From Tissierellia bacterium (lineage in GTDB: Bacteria > Bacillota > Clostridia > Tissierellales > Peptoniphilaceae): DNA of 64,000 bases. The notes under the pieces are model-generated. The model saw only the letters and a list, made by a program, of their open reading frames with translations. It searched no databases and had not been told where the DNA came from. Below, piece by piece: positions 25,914 to 34,105 of the stretch. Every line of letters starts with the position of its first letter. Position 1 is the first letter of the stretch. The DNA is taken from contig JAAYFJ010000080.1 of the NCBI GenBank assembly GCA_012728295.1, forward strand, positions 1-64,000. The letters run 5' to 3'. A program made the position numbers and the translations under genes.

Positions 25914-28295
25914 CTATAATCTCCAGTTAGCGTCTAATCTACTCTCTAAATCATCCTTTATTTTTTCCATAATATCAGAGACCTCTTCTTCTTTCAAAGT
26001 TCTATTCTTATTACGGAAAGTAATAGAAAATGCAACGCTCTTCTTACCTTCTGGAATTTGATTTCCCCTATAGATATCAAATAACATAAAGTCTTCCAAC
26101 ATCTCTTGACCATTGGCTATTACGATATCTTCAATTTGACAAAGCATGATTTCTTCATCCACTACTGCAGCTAAATCTCTTTGCATTGCTGGATATTTTG
26201 GCAGTGGAGAATAGGTTCTTCTGTCATCCATATGTTCTACCATGGCTTCCAAATCCAGTTCAGCAACTACAAAAGATTTTTTTGAACCGTAATTATCTTG
26301 CACTAATGGGTGTATTTCCCCAACTCTACCAATGAATTTTTCATCAATATAAACATTGGCTGTCCTTCCAGGGTGGAATGTAGGATTCTCCTCACATCTT
26401 GTAAAGGATAGTTTGTTAATTCCTGTTCTCTCTGCTAATAAAGTAATAGCTTCTTTTGCTTCATAAAAGTCGTAACCATAAACACCTAGGGATAACGTAA
26501 GTCTCTCATGTGGATCTTCTATCATTTGTTCATCTTTTCCAATGAAAATGCGACCGATTTCGAAACCTTTGAATTTTTCTAAGCCTCTATTAGCGTTTCT
26601 CGCCAATACATCTAGCATATTAGGAATCTGAGTTCTCCTCATTATACTAAAATCCTCCCCTAGGGGATTCATTATTATTAATGATTCCCTAATTGGATCT
26701 TGAGGGCTCAACATTATTTTGTCATATGTTTTAGGGCTGATAAAGCTATATGTCAATATTTGATTATAGCCTATCGAAACTAGAAGATCACGAACGCTGT
26801 CACACTTATCTCTAACTGGACTGCGACCACCCTCTGTTAATTCTCCATGTAATGCTTTTGGAGCAATTTTGTGGAAACCATATATTCTACCCACTTCTTC
26901 AATTAGGTCCACTTCTTTAACTATGTCGCCTCTCACAGTGGGAACTGTAACATAAATTAGTCCATCTTTAACCTGACTTTCCATTCCCAGTCTCTTTAAA
27001 GCACCAACGATATATGATTCGTCTAAGTCCAATCCCAACAAATGATTGACTCTTTCTTGTCTTAATTCTATTACCTTTTCTTCTACAGGATTTGGATAGT
27101 GATCAGACTCTCCTCCAACTACAGTTCCAGCTCCAACATTTTCCATTAGCTGGCAAAATCTATTGGCTGCCAATATAGCGGTATTTGGATCCAAACCCTT
27201 TTCAAATCTAGTAGATGCTTCAGTTCTTAAAGCCAGCCTTTTAGAAGTCAACCTAATCGGTCTTTCATTAAAGTTAGCACTTTCCAAAAATATTCTTTTT
27301 GTTCCAGCTGTTACTTCTCCTATTAGTCCTCCCATTATTCCTGCAAAGCCTAGTATTTTTTCCCCGTCGGCAATGAGTATATCGCTTTCTTCAATGTCCC
27401 TGACTACGCCATCTAGTGTAGTCAGTTGTTCGCCCGTTTTACCTTGACGAACGACTATCTTACCTGCCGCGATTTCATCTGCATCAAATGCGTGTAATGG
27501 CTGATTGTACTCTAACATTACGTAATTAGATATATCTACTACGTTATTAATAGGTCTCATACCAGCTTCCATTAATCTCAACTGCATCCACAGTGGGCTA
27601 GGTTCTATTTTAACGTTTTCTAAAACCCTCCCTATATATCGAAAACATCCCTCTGTTTCCACACTCACTTTAATATCACACTCTTTGCTTTGACAATATG
27701 AATCCATAATAGGCGGATTATATTCTATGTCAAAAGTTGCTGCAGTCTCTTTTGCCATTCCTAAAATACCAAGGCAATCTGGTCTATTTGGGGTAATTTC
27801 AAACTCAATAATCCCTCTATCCATATGAAATAATTTGGTTACATCTTCACCTAATGAAACTTCCTCAGTAAAAATCATTATTCCGTCTTTTGATTCCTTA
27901 GGTATTACAGATTCTGAATATCCTAGTTCTTCAAAGGAACAAAGCATCCCTTGGGATTCCACTCCTCTTAATTGAGAGTCTACAATATTCAAATCATTAG
28001 CTAATACTGCTCCCGACAATGCCACAGGAACTATATGTCCTTCTTGCACGTTTGTAGCACCTGTAACTATTTGTCGTACTCCCAAATCCCCCAAATCCAA
28101 AGTGCAAATTCTTAATTTATCAGCATCAGGGTGGGATGTAATTTTCGTAATTAACCCTGTATATACGCCTTTTATATCATCCTTTGATTGTATGGATTCC
28201 ACGTGTGAACCTGATAGGGTAAGTCCATCTGCCAGAGTTCTATTATTTTCTTTTATATCAACATAATCATTTAACCATTCAATAGGTAGTAGCAT
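25914..28295 (-). CDS. pheT: Phenylalanyl-tRNA synthetase beta subunit
   Basis: 793 residues. N-terminal tRNA-binding domain (about 40-150, KITSHPDADKLRICTLDLG), B3/B4 editing domain (about 210-390, with LEYNQPLHAFDADEI), B5 domain (about 405-470), catalytic-like core, and C-terminal ferredoxin-fold anticodon domain (about 700-793, PLPKYPAMQRDLAAVVDE). It forms an alpha2-beta2 enzyme with PheS, nine bases upstream. AGGAGGTTC precedes the ATG. The domain set is complete. Confidence 0.97.
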   Translation of the reverse strand: MLLPIEWLNDYVDIKENNRTLADGLTLSGSHVESIQSKDDIKGVYTGLITKITSHPDADKLRICTLDLGDLGVRQIVTGATNVQEGHIVPVALSGAVLANDLNIVDSQLRGVESQGMLCSFEELGYSESVIPKESKDGIMIFTEEVSLGEDVTKLFHMDRGIIEFEITPNRPDCLGILGMAKETAATFDIEYNPPIMDSYCQSKECDIKVSVETEGCFRYIGRVLENVKIEPSPLWMQLRLMEAGMRPINNVVDISNYVMLEYNQPLHAFDADEIAAGKIVVRQGKTGEQLTTLDGVVRDIEESDILIADGEKILGFAGIMGGLIGEVTAGTKRIFLESANFNERPIRLTSKRLALRTEASTRFEKGLDPNTAILAANRFCQLMENVGAGTVVGGESDHYPNPVEEKVIELRQERVNHLLGLDLDESYIVGALKRLGMESQVKDGLIYVTVPTVRGDIVKEVDLIEEVGRIYGFHKIAPKALHGELTEGGRSPVRDKCDSVRDLLVSIGYNQILTYSFISPKTYDKIMLSPQDPIRESLIIMNPLGEDFSIMRRTQIPNMLDVLARNANRGLEKFKGFEIGRIFIGKDEQMIEDPHERLTLSLGVYGYDFYEAKEAITLLAERTGINKLSFTRCEENPTFHPGRTANVYIDEKFIGRVGEIHPLVQDNYGSKKSFVVAELDLEAMVEHMDDRRTYSPLPKYPAMQRDLAAVVDEEIMLCQIEDIVIANGQEMLEDFMLFDIYRGNQIPEGKKSVAFSITFRNKNRTLKEEEVSDIMEKIKDDLESRLDANWRL

Positions 28296-28304
28296 TTGAA
28301 CCTC

Positions 28305-29327
28305 CTAAAATTGCGATAAGAAACGGCCATCATTTTCAAACAATAGTCTAATATCTTTTATTCCATACTTAACCATTGTTATTCTGTCGATTCCCATTCC
28401 AAAAGCAAAGCCTGTATATATTTCCGAATCTATCCCACAGTTTTCTAATACTTGGGGGTGCACCATTCCACAGCCTAGTAGCTCCATACTCCAACCGGTT
28501 TCATGGCATGCTGCACAGCCCTCACCATGACACACAGTACAGGTTACATCTACCTCTGCACTTGGTTCTGTAAACGGAAAGTAATGAGGGCGATATCGAG
28601 TCTTCATATCTTCACCAAATAACTCTCGAACAAACATATCTAAAGTTTCAATAAGGTTTGCCATGGAAACACCTTTATCCACCACTAATCCTTCGAACTG
28701 GTGAAACATTGGGCTGTGGGTATCATCTACATCGTCAAATCTAAATGTTCTGCCACTACTTACCATACGTAAAGGAGCCCCGTATTCTCTCATTGCCCTT
28801 ATTTGCACAGGCGATGTCTGTGTTCTAAGCAATCTGTTAGCATTAAAGTAAAACGTGTCAGTTAAGTCTCTAGAAGGGTGATTTGCCGGTGAATTTAATG
28901 CATCAAAGTTATTCTCAACCGTTTCAATCTCCGGTCCATCCACTACTATAAAACCCATCTTAATAAATAAATCTTCTAATTCCTGTGTCGTTTTAATTAA
29001 TGGATGCACATGTCCGACTTCGTGTTTTTTTGTATTAATGGAAATATCTATACGCTCTGCTTTTAATCGTAAATTCAAAGCTAATTCTTCCAGGGTATTT
29101 TTCTTTTTCTGAAGAGCACTTTCTATTCCACCCCTAACTTCATTTGCCAATTGACCCATTATTGGTCTTTCTTCAGCAGAAAGTTTTCCCATGCCTTTTA
29201 AAATAGCTGTCAGCTCACCTTTTTTCCCTAAATACTGCACTCTCAAAGATTCTATTTCCTTAAGAGACTTAGATTCCTCTAATGCTTTTTCAGCCTCTAT
29301 ACGCAGTTTTTCCAACTGATTCTTCAT
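28305..29327 (-). CDS. pheS: Phenylalanyl-tRNA synthetase alpha subunit
   Basis: 340 residues, the catalytic subunit. N-terminal coiled coil (about 1-85), then the class II core with motif 2 RMVSSGRTFRFDDVDDTH and motif 3 FAFGMGIDRITMVKYGI. The HPSRDLTDTFYF and DVTCTVCHGEGCAACHETGW segments are typical; the latter is a Cys-rich insertion seen in a subset of PheS. The start is ATG at 29327 with AAAGGAG before it. It heads the pheST-zapA-U32-mutS2 unit. No T-box is visible upstream, unlike argS, thrS and serS. Confidence 0.97.
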   Translation of the reverse strand: MKNQLEKLRIEAEKALEESKSLKEIESLRVQYLGKKGELTAILKGMGKLSAEERPIMGQLANEVRGGIESALQKKKNTLEELALNLRLKAERIDISINTKKHEVGHVHPLIKTTQELEDLFIKMGFIVVDGPEIETVENNFDALNSPANHPSRDLTDTFYFNANRLLRTQTSPVQIRAMREYGAPLRMVSSGRTFRFDDVDDTHSPMFHQFEGLVVDKGVSMANLIETLDMFVRELFGEDMKTRYRPHYFPFTEPSAEVDVTCTVCHGEGCAACHETGWSMELLGCGMVHPQVLENCGIDSEIYTGFAFGMGIDRITMVKYGIKDIRLLFENDGRFLSQF

Positions 29328-29411
29328 TCATTGCTCCTTTCAATTGCGCCATCTATAACTAGTAGCTAATAATAAGCTGTGTGCTCGTTTTACAATTATA
29401 ATAATGTCTTA

Positions 29412-29440
29412 ATTATAGCATTTAAAAGCCTTGTTTTCAA
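29412..29440 (-). promoter_or_regulatory. Sigma-A promoter of the pheST operon
   Basis: TTGAAA (29435-29440), 17-base spacer, TATAAT (29412-29417), leaving an untranslated leader of about 80 bases, too short for a T-box. Confidence 0.65.
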
Positions 29441-29536
29441 TCACTCCACTATTTTACAAAGAAATTCAACTCTATTTTTTATAGAAATATTTTTAGAATT
29501 TTTAGGAGCATTTAATCTCATAGCCCCTTCCCCTAG

Positions 29537-29565
29537 TTGAATCTATATAGTCCATGCACTATAAT
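29537..29565 (+). promoter_or_regulatory. Sigma-A promoter of the secreted nuclease gene
   Basis: TTGAAT (29537-29542), 17-base spacer, TATAAT (29560-29565), 32 bases before the ATG. Confidence 0.6.
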
Positions 29566-29597
29566 GGAAATGATGAGAAAATAACAAGGAGGAGAAA

Positions 29598-30803
29598 ATG
29601 AAAAAAAGATTATTTACTAAGTATATTGCAGCTATTTTTATGGTGTGCATTTTATTGTTGAAGCCTGTTTATTCCCAAGGGCAAGAACCCATTAAGATTT
29701 GGGTAGATGGAGTGTACTTAACATCTGATGTATCTGCTTTTATCGAAAACGAAAGAACTATGGTACCATTGAGAGTTATTTCCGAAAACCTAGGCTATGG
29801 AGTGAAATGGGATGATTCTAGCAAATCTGCGATTATTACAAAACTTGGCTACGATAAAGCTGAAGACAACTTCTTTGAAGGTACTCATTTCGAAAAGGTT
29901 TTGGTATTAAGTATTGGAAATCAAAATGCATATCTTCCTGAATTAACTGCTATTAACGAACAATTGCAAAATGCATTAGCCCAAAAATCTACTACAGTGG
30001 AAGCAAAGTTATTAATGGACAACGCTACTACTGCTCCCATTGAAGTTGCTCCTCTATTAAAAGAGGATCGAACCTTTGTTCCTTTAAGGTTTATTGCGGA
30101 ACAATTTGGTCAAAAAGTTAACTGGGATAACGACAATAGAACTGTGGTAATTGGGGACGGATATGTACCTGAGGCAGCTTCTTCCCCTGCAATTCCAGCT
30201 TCCTTTGTAGAGGCTACAGTAACTAGTATTACAGATGGGGACACCGTTGTGGTAAACATCGGTGGCAACAGTTTCAACCTACGATTTATCGGAATAGATT
30301 GTCCTGAGTTAAATCCTAATTCAGGATCACCAGAACCATTTGCTCAAGAGGCTACGGATTATACTAAGGCAGCATTGCTTGGTAAGACAATATGGTTGCA
30401 AAAAGATGTTTCTGAAACAGACAGATATGACAGGCTTTTAAGATATATATGGACAGAAGCTCCTGCTTCAGATAATCCTACTGCAGAAGAAGTTAAAAAT
30501 CACACTATTAATGCTAAGTTAGTCGGCTTAGGTTTAGCCTATTCTAAAACTTACAAACCAGACAACAAATATAACCATATATTTGACGAATTGCAAGCAA
30601 GTGCAAAAGAGCAAAAACTTGGAATTTGGTCTAAAGAACAAGAAGCGAATCTAGTTCCTGTTTCCGATGACGTTCAACACGATCCTACTGGACAAAATAG
30701 AATAAAAGGTAATATTAGTAACAGTGGAGAAAAAATATATCACGAGTACGGACAACGTGATTACTATAAGACTATTATCACTGAAAGCAAAGGAGAAAGA
30801 TGA
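29598..30803 (+). CDS. Secreted thermonuclease-type protein with copper-amine-oxidase-like stalk repeats
   Basis: 401-residue exported protein. A signal peptide (about 1-28) is followed by two copper-amine-oxidase N-terminal-like segments (about 32-78, RTMVPLRVISENLGY; about 150-193, RTFVPLRFIAEQFGQ) and a staphylococcal-nuclease domain (about 203-350) with the catalytic-region patterns RFIGIDCPE and DRYDRLLRYIW. A C-terminal domain of the kind that ends many such proteins begins at about 374 (IKGNISNSGEKIYH) but is cut by TGA at codon 402. The frame stays open to a TAA at 30855-30857, reading FNSREEAEAAGWRRAKR, where relatives have Trp-Phe-Asn; so TGG became TGA. Probable role: nucleic-acid degradation outside the cell. 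AAGGAGGAG precedes the ATG. Confidence 0.88.
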   Translation: MKKRLFTKYIAAIFMVCILLLKPVYSQGQEPIKIWVDGVYLTSDVSAFIENERTMVPLRVISENLGYGVKWDDSSKSAIITKLGYDKAEDNFFEGTHFEKVLVLSIGNQNAYLPELTAINEQLQNALAQKSTTVEAKLLMDNATTAPIEVAPLLKEDRTFVPLRFIAEQFGQKVNWDNDNRTVVIGDGYVPEAASSPAIPASFVEATVTSITDGDTVVVNIGGNSFNLRFIGIDCPELNPNSGSPEPFAQEATDYTKAALLGKTIWLQKDVSETDRYDRLLRYIWTEAPASDNPTAEEVKNHTINAKLVGLGLAYSKTYKPDNKYNHIFDELQASAKEQKLGIWSKEQEANLVPVSDDVQHDPTGQNRIKGNISNSGEKIYHEYGQRDYYKTIITESKGER

Positions 30804-30857
30804 TTTAATTCTCGTGAAGAAGCTGAGGCTGCCGGCTGGAGAAGAGCTAAAAGATAA
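30801..30857 (+). other. Open frame beyond the nuclease stop (cut-off end of its C-terminal domain)
   Basis: In frame with the nuclease, after TGA at 30801-30803, the codons read FNSREEAEAAGWRRAKR and then TAA (30855-30857). This is the expected ending of the domain that starts before the stop. It is evidence for a recent nonsense change or read-through, not a separate gene. Confidence 0.75.
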
Positions 30858-30926
30858 ATAGGTTTACTATAAGTAGTAATGCTAATATATATGTCCTTTT
30901 ATAGTATACGGTTTATGCTACATGAA

Positions 30927-30968
30927 AACACATCTCTCAAATCTGATTTTGAGGGATGTGTTCATTTA
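30927..30968 (+). terminator. Hairpin after the secreted nuclease gene
   Basis: 14-bp stem AACACATCTCTCAA / TTGAGGGATGTGTT with one wobble pair and an eight-base loop. The T run after it is weak (CATTTATG). Confidence 0.55.
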
Positions 30969-31109
30969 TGTACAATTGTTCCCTTGGGAAGAACTAAGCA
31001 TGATATGAGCTTTTATTCTAAAAATACTGCTATTATGATGATTTTTGATAGATTATTATATATTTTCCGTAGTACTATATAGAACGATTGTTACTGAAAG
31101 GAGGTAATT

Positions 31110-31658
31110 ATGCATTCCGAACAAGAATTACTATGGGTTAAAAGGTTAAAGAGCAAAGACGAACAAGCATTGTGTGAAATAATAAAAGCCTACGGCCCTT
31201 GGGTTCAATCTATTATCCGAAAAAAATTAATATATCTCCCTGAGGAACAAGATGAATGCTTAAACGACACCTTTCTTAAGGTGTGGGAGAACATTGATAG
31301 CTACGACCCTTTAAAAGGTAGCTTAAAAAAATGGATAGGAGCCATAGCAGTCTACAGGAGCATAGATATATTCAGGAAAATTGCTGATTCACTTGAAGAA
31401 CTGCCATTAATGAGCGAAGAATGCTCCACAGATTATGAACCAGAAGCATTGATTATTAGAAAAGAATTCGAAGAGCAGCTAATATCCTTGCTTAATTGCC
31501 TTAAGGAAGAGGATAGATCTATTTTCATCCAATTGTTTTTTAATGGTAAGTCTTATGATGAAGTAGCTGCTGAAATGGGACTAGATAAAGACTATCTATA
31601 TAATCGAGTTTCTAGAGGTAGAAAAACTCTATTAAATGCAAAGGAGGAACTACTTTGA
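31110..31658 (+). CDS. ECF-type RNA polymerase sigma factor
   Basis: 182-residue sigma-70 family protein of the extracytoplasmic-function group. Region 2 (about 20-90) includes DECLNDTFLKVWENIDSYDP and a KWIGAIAVYRSIDIFRK helix; region 4 (about 120-178) ends with the HTH YDEVAAEMGLDKDYLYNRVSRGRKTL. Regions 1.1 and 3 are missing, as in ECF factors. GAAAGGAGG precedes the ATG. The TGA stop overlaps the TTG start of the anti-sigma gene, so the pair is translationally coupled. The inducing signal is unknown. Confidence 0.9.
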   Translation: MHSEQELLWVKRLKSKDEQALCEIIKAYGPWVQSIIRKKLIYLPEEQDECLNDTFLKVWENIDSYDPLKGSLKKWIGAIAVYRSIDIFRKIADSLEELPLMSEECSTDYEPEALIIRKEFEEQLISLLNCLKEEDRSIFIQLFFNGKSYDEVAAEMGLDKDYLYNRVSRGRKTLLNAKEELL

Positions 31659-32719
31659 AAAACAAAAACGTGTATGAGTTACTAAACGATATGGAGCTAC
31701 AAGAACATGAGGTTGACGTTGAATTTAGTGAACACGAAGTAAAAAAAATAATGGATTATGTCAGTCCAAAGATTTCCAGAAAAAAAAGAACCTTTTGGAT
31801 TCCTAAAGTAGCCGTAGCAGCAGTATTAATTATTAGTTTTATGATATCTTCACCTGGACAAAGAATTTACGCCTCTGTGAAAAAAACATATGATGGAATA
31901 GTATCTTCCATGGTTGAAGGATCGCCCAATCCCGATAAAATGAAAGAAGTTATAATAACACCTGATTTACAGGTTGAAGACCAAGGTGTCATTATCAGCC
32001 TTGAAGAAGTGTTGTTAGATGAGAACACTCTTCACGTTACTGCAATAATGGAATTGCAAGACCCAAAAAAATATAGAGAATTTAGACAAGGTAGAATAAT
32101 TTCAATCTCCCCTGTACTAGATGACATAAGAATGGATGGCGAAAGCATCTTCAAGGGTGTTTCAGGACGTGCATGGAGTGTATCAAACTATATTTCTCAG
32201 TTGTCCTTTGATATAGTTCTTAATGATTCAATCAATAACAACAGCGACATTGAGCTATTATTTAATCGAATCGACCTTAGTCAGCACCCAAATTTCAACA
32301 TCCCTCCTAGAACCATTGAGGGCAATTGGAAGTTTACACTAAAAGGCAAAGATATTATCAAAGACTTGCATACCAAAGTATATGCTATCGACCGACAAAT
32401 TGGCATCATTGACGATAAACCTATCTTTGCTGACTACATTAGATATAATGATTTTAGAGTACAATTATTCTTGAAAAGGGATAGGAACGATTATAGCAGA
32501 ACCTTCCCTTCTAATGTTCTTATTGAAGATAACCAACAAAGAAAGTATTATTTCTCCACCATTGCAGATGACATGACTACGACTACTTTAGTGTATTATG
32601 GAGATGGAATTGAAGAGCTTCTCAAACAAAAAGAATGGAAAATACAAATGTATGAACAGGAAAAAGTTCCTGAAGAAAAGATATCCGGAGATCCAGTCAA
32701 AATTATTTTTGACAAATAA
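31655..32719 (+). CDS. DUF4179 membrane protein, probable anti-sigma factor
   Basis: 354 residues. A short cytoplasmic N-terminal region (about 1-48), one membrane segment (about 49-65, VAVAAVLIISFMI) and a large extracytoplasmic DUF4179 domain. This layout, directly after an ECF sigma gene, is typical of membrane anti-sigma factors. The start is TTG at 31655 (TTGA overlap with the sigma stop), preceded by AAAGGAGGAAC. A strong terminator at 32740-32792 ends the unit. Confidence 0.82.
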   Translation: MKNKNVYELLNDMELQEHEVDVEFSEHEVKKIMDYVSPKISRKKRTFWIPKVAVAAVLIISFMISSPGQRIYASVKKTYDGIVSSMVEGSPNPDKMKEVIITPDLQVEDQGVIISLEEVLLDENTLHVTAIMELQDPKKYREFRQGRIISISPVLDDIRMDGESIFKGVSGRAWSVSNYISQLSFDIVLNDSINNNSDIELLFNRIDLSQHPNFNIPPRTIEGNWKFTLKGKDIIKDLHTKVYAIDRQIGIIDDKPIFADYIRYNDFRVQLFLKRDRNDYSRTFPSNVLIEDNQQRKYYFSTIADDMTTTTLVYYGDGIEELLKQKEWKIQMYEQEKVPEEKISGDPVKIIFDK

Positions 32720-32739
32720 AATATACACTTGCAAACATT

Positions 32740-32792
32740 AACCACGATTGAAAGTCATATTTAATATATGGTTTTCAATCGTGGTTTTTTTA
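32740..32792 (+). terminator. Terminator after the sigma/anti-sigma pair
   Basis: 14-bp perfect stem AACCACGATTGAAA / TTTCAATCGTGGTT with an inner CATAT/ATATG stem, followed by TTTTTT. Confidence 0.85.
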
Positions 32793-32838
32793 TTAATAAC
32801 TACTCACTAATGCTAAGCAACCTGGTTATAAAAGTAGT

Positions 32839-32930
32839 TTCGATTTTTTACGAATTATGGTTTGACATTTTTCGAATCTCATGACAAGCTGTGTTCAACA
32901 TATTTCGAATTGTAAACTATTTTTTTCGAA
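32839..32930 (+). promoter_or_regulatory. Array of TTCGAA palindromes before the ArsR-type regulator
   Basis: TTCG-N8-CGAA at 32839-32854, then perfect TTCGAA at 32871-32876, 32904-32909 and 32925-32930, all within 92 bases. Several have T-rich 5' flanks. A TTGACA at 32862-32867 may be a -35 box. The last site lies four bases before the AAGGAGGAG ribosome site. They are probably operators for the adjacent regulator; this is inferred from position and symmetry. Confidence 0.5.
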
Positions 32931-32944
32931 TCAAGGAGGAGAAT

Positions 32945-34102
32945 ATGAAAATAAACCTTATTAAAAAGCCAAATTATTTGCACGAAGCCATATCTTTAAT
33001 TATACAAGTTATGCAATTACAAGATGCCGATGATATTGAAAAAATTCACATTAGCGATAATCCTGAAAGATATCCAGTTCCTATGGAAGATATGGACACT
33101 CGCTACGCAGATTTAATCACATATCGTAAAAACATGCTAAAAAAAGCATATCCCATTATGAAAGACAATATTCCTTTGAAAATCAGTACATCTTATGTAG
33201 ATGAGTCAGCGTCCAATATGACTTATATTAATACATTATTCTATATGTTGGAAGTTTCCGATGCCAAGGATATTTCTGAGGAGGAGCTGTTAATAGCACA
33301 CCTTAATTCTTTACTAACCTATTATTATAACAAGGCTGGCACTGCTAATATCTGTGATGAAAACTACTTTCAGAGTTTTAATAATTCTAACTGGAAAACC
33401 GGTGATGTAAATATTAACACAGATGATATGCTCCAACTGATTTCAGAATTAAATTTTCCTGAAAGTTTAAAGTGGTTTGCACTGGAACAAATTACCAATG
33501 AAGATTGTAGGGTTTCATTTATTGCTACGCTAATTACTGCTCAGGAAATAGTAGAGAAACATTTCTATTTAGTGGAGGAGCGATATAGTAAAGCCGTTAA
33601 ATACTTGGAAAACCCAGCCATTCAAATGGAAACTTTGGAAAAAACTTTAGGTATGTTCATTGAAAATATAAAGGAAATAGTGCCGTTACTTAGTTTAGAA
33701 ATATCTGTGCTCTCTTACAATGCAGCGGGGTTAAAAACATATAAATACCAGCATTTGAAAGATACTGTCTTTCTCGGGATTATCATTGAAGAATTAATGG
33801 ACTTAACTGGACATTATGATATCAGCGATGAGCGAATAGTTGATATGTGTAAAGCATTGGGAGACACATTGAGGTATGAAATAATAAACTTGTTGACGCA
33901 GCGTCCATATTTCGCAAAGGAACTGGCGGAATTATTGGGAGTTGCCCCGTCTACTTTATCTCACCATTTATCTATATTGGTAAACAACGGTTTCTTGCAT
34001 ATGGATCTATCTGATAGAAAGGTATATTACAAGACCAATAAAGAAGCTCTCACAAAGCTGGCCAATTATTTTCAAACTAAAGCAAATAGCGTAAAGGAGT
34101 AA
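32945..34102 (+). CDS. ArsR/SmtB-type HTH transcription regulator with large N-terminal sensor region
   Basis: 385 residues. The C-terminal 80 residues form an ArsR-type winged helix (IVDMCKALGDTLRYEIINLL, then ELAELLGVAPSTLSHHLSIL and a wing YYKTNK). The first 300 residues are unlike classical metal sensors and probably form a sensing or dimerisation domain. I see no CxC metal site in the HTH. The ATG at 32945 follows AAGGAGGAG; an upstream in-frame extension lies in the operator array and is rejected. It is three bases before the two ABC exporter genes, so it probably controls its own operon. Confidence 0.85.
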   Translation: MKINLIKKPNYLHEAISLIIQVMQLQDADDIEKIHISDNPERYPVPMEDMDTRYADLITYRKNMLKKAYPIMKDNIPLKISTSYVDESASNMTYINTLFYMLEVSDAKDISEEELLIAHLNSLLTYYYNKAGTANICDENYFQSFNNSNWKTGDVNINTDDMLQLISELNFPESLKWFALEQITNEDCRVSFIATLITAQEIVEKHFYLVEERYSKAVKYLENPAIQMETLEKTLGMFIENIKEIVPLLSLEISVLSYNAAGLKTYKYQHLKDTVFLGIIIEELMDLTGHYDISDERIVDMCKALGDTLRYEIINLLTQRPYFAKELAELLGVAPSTLSHHLSILVNNGFLHMDLSDRKVYYKTNKEALTKLANYFQTKANSVKE

Positions 34103-34105
34103 AAC

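Noticed and set aside
11691-30857. Alternative genetic code with TGA as Trp or Gly
   Set aside because: TGA ends several genes normally, such as the sigma factor gene overlapping its downstream neighbour, and the two odd TGA codons replace different residues.
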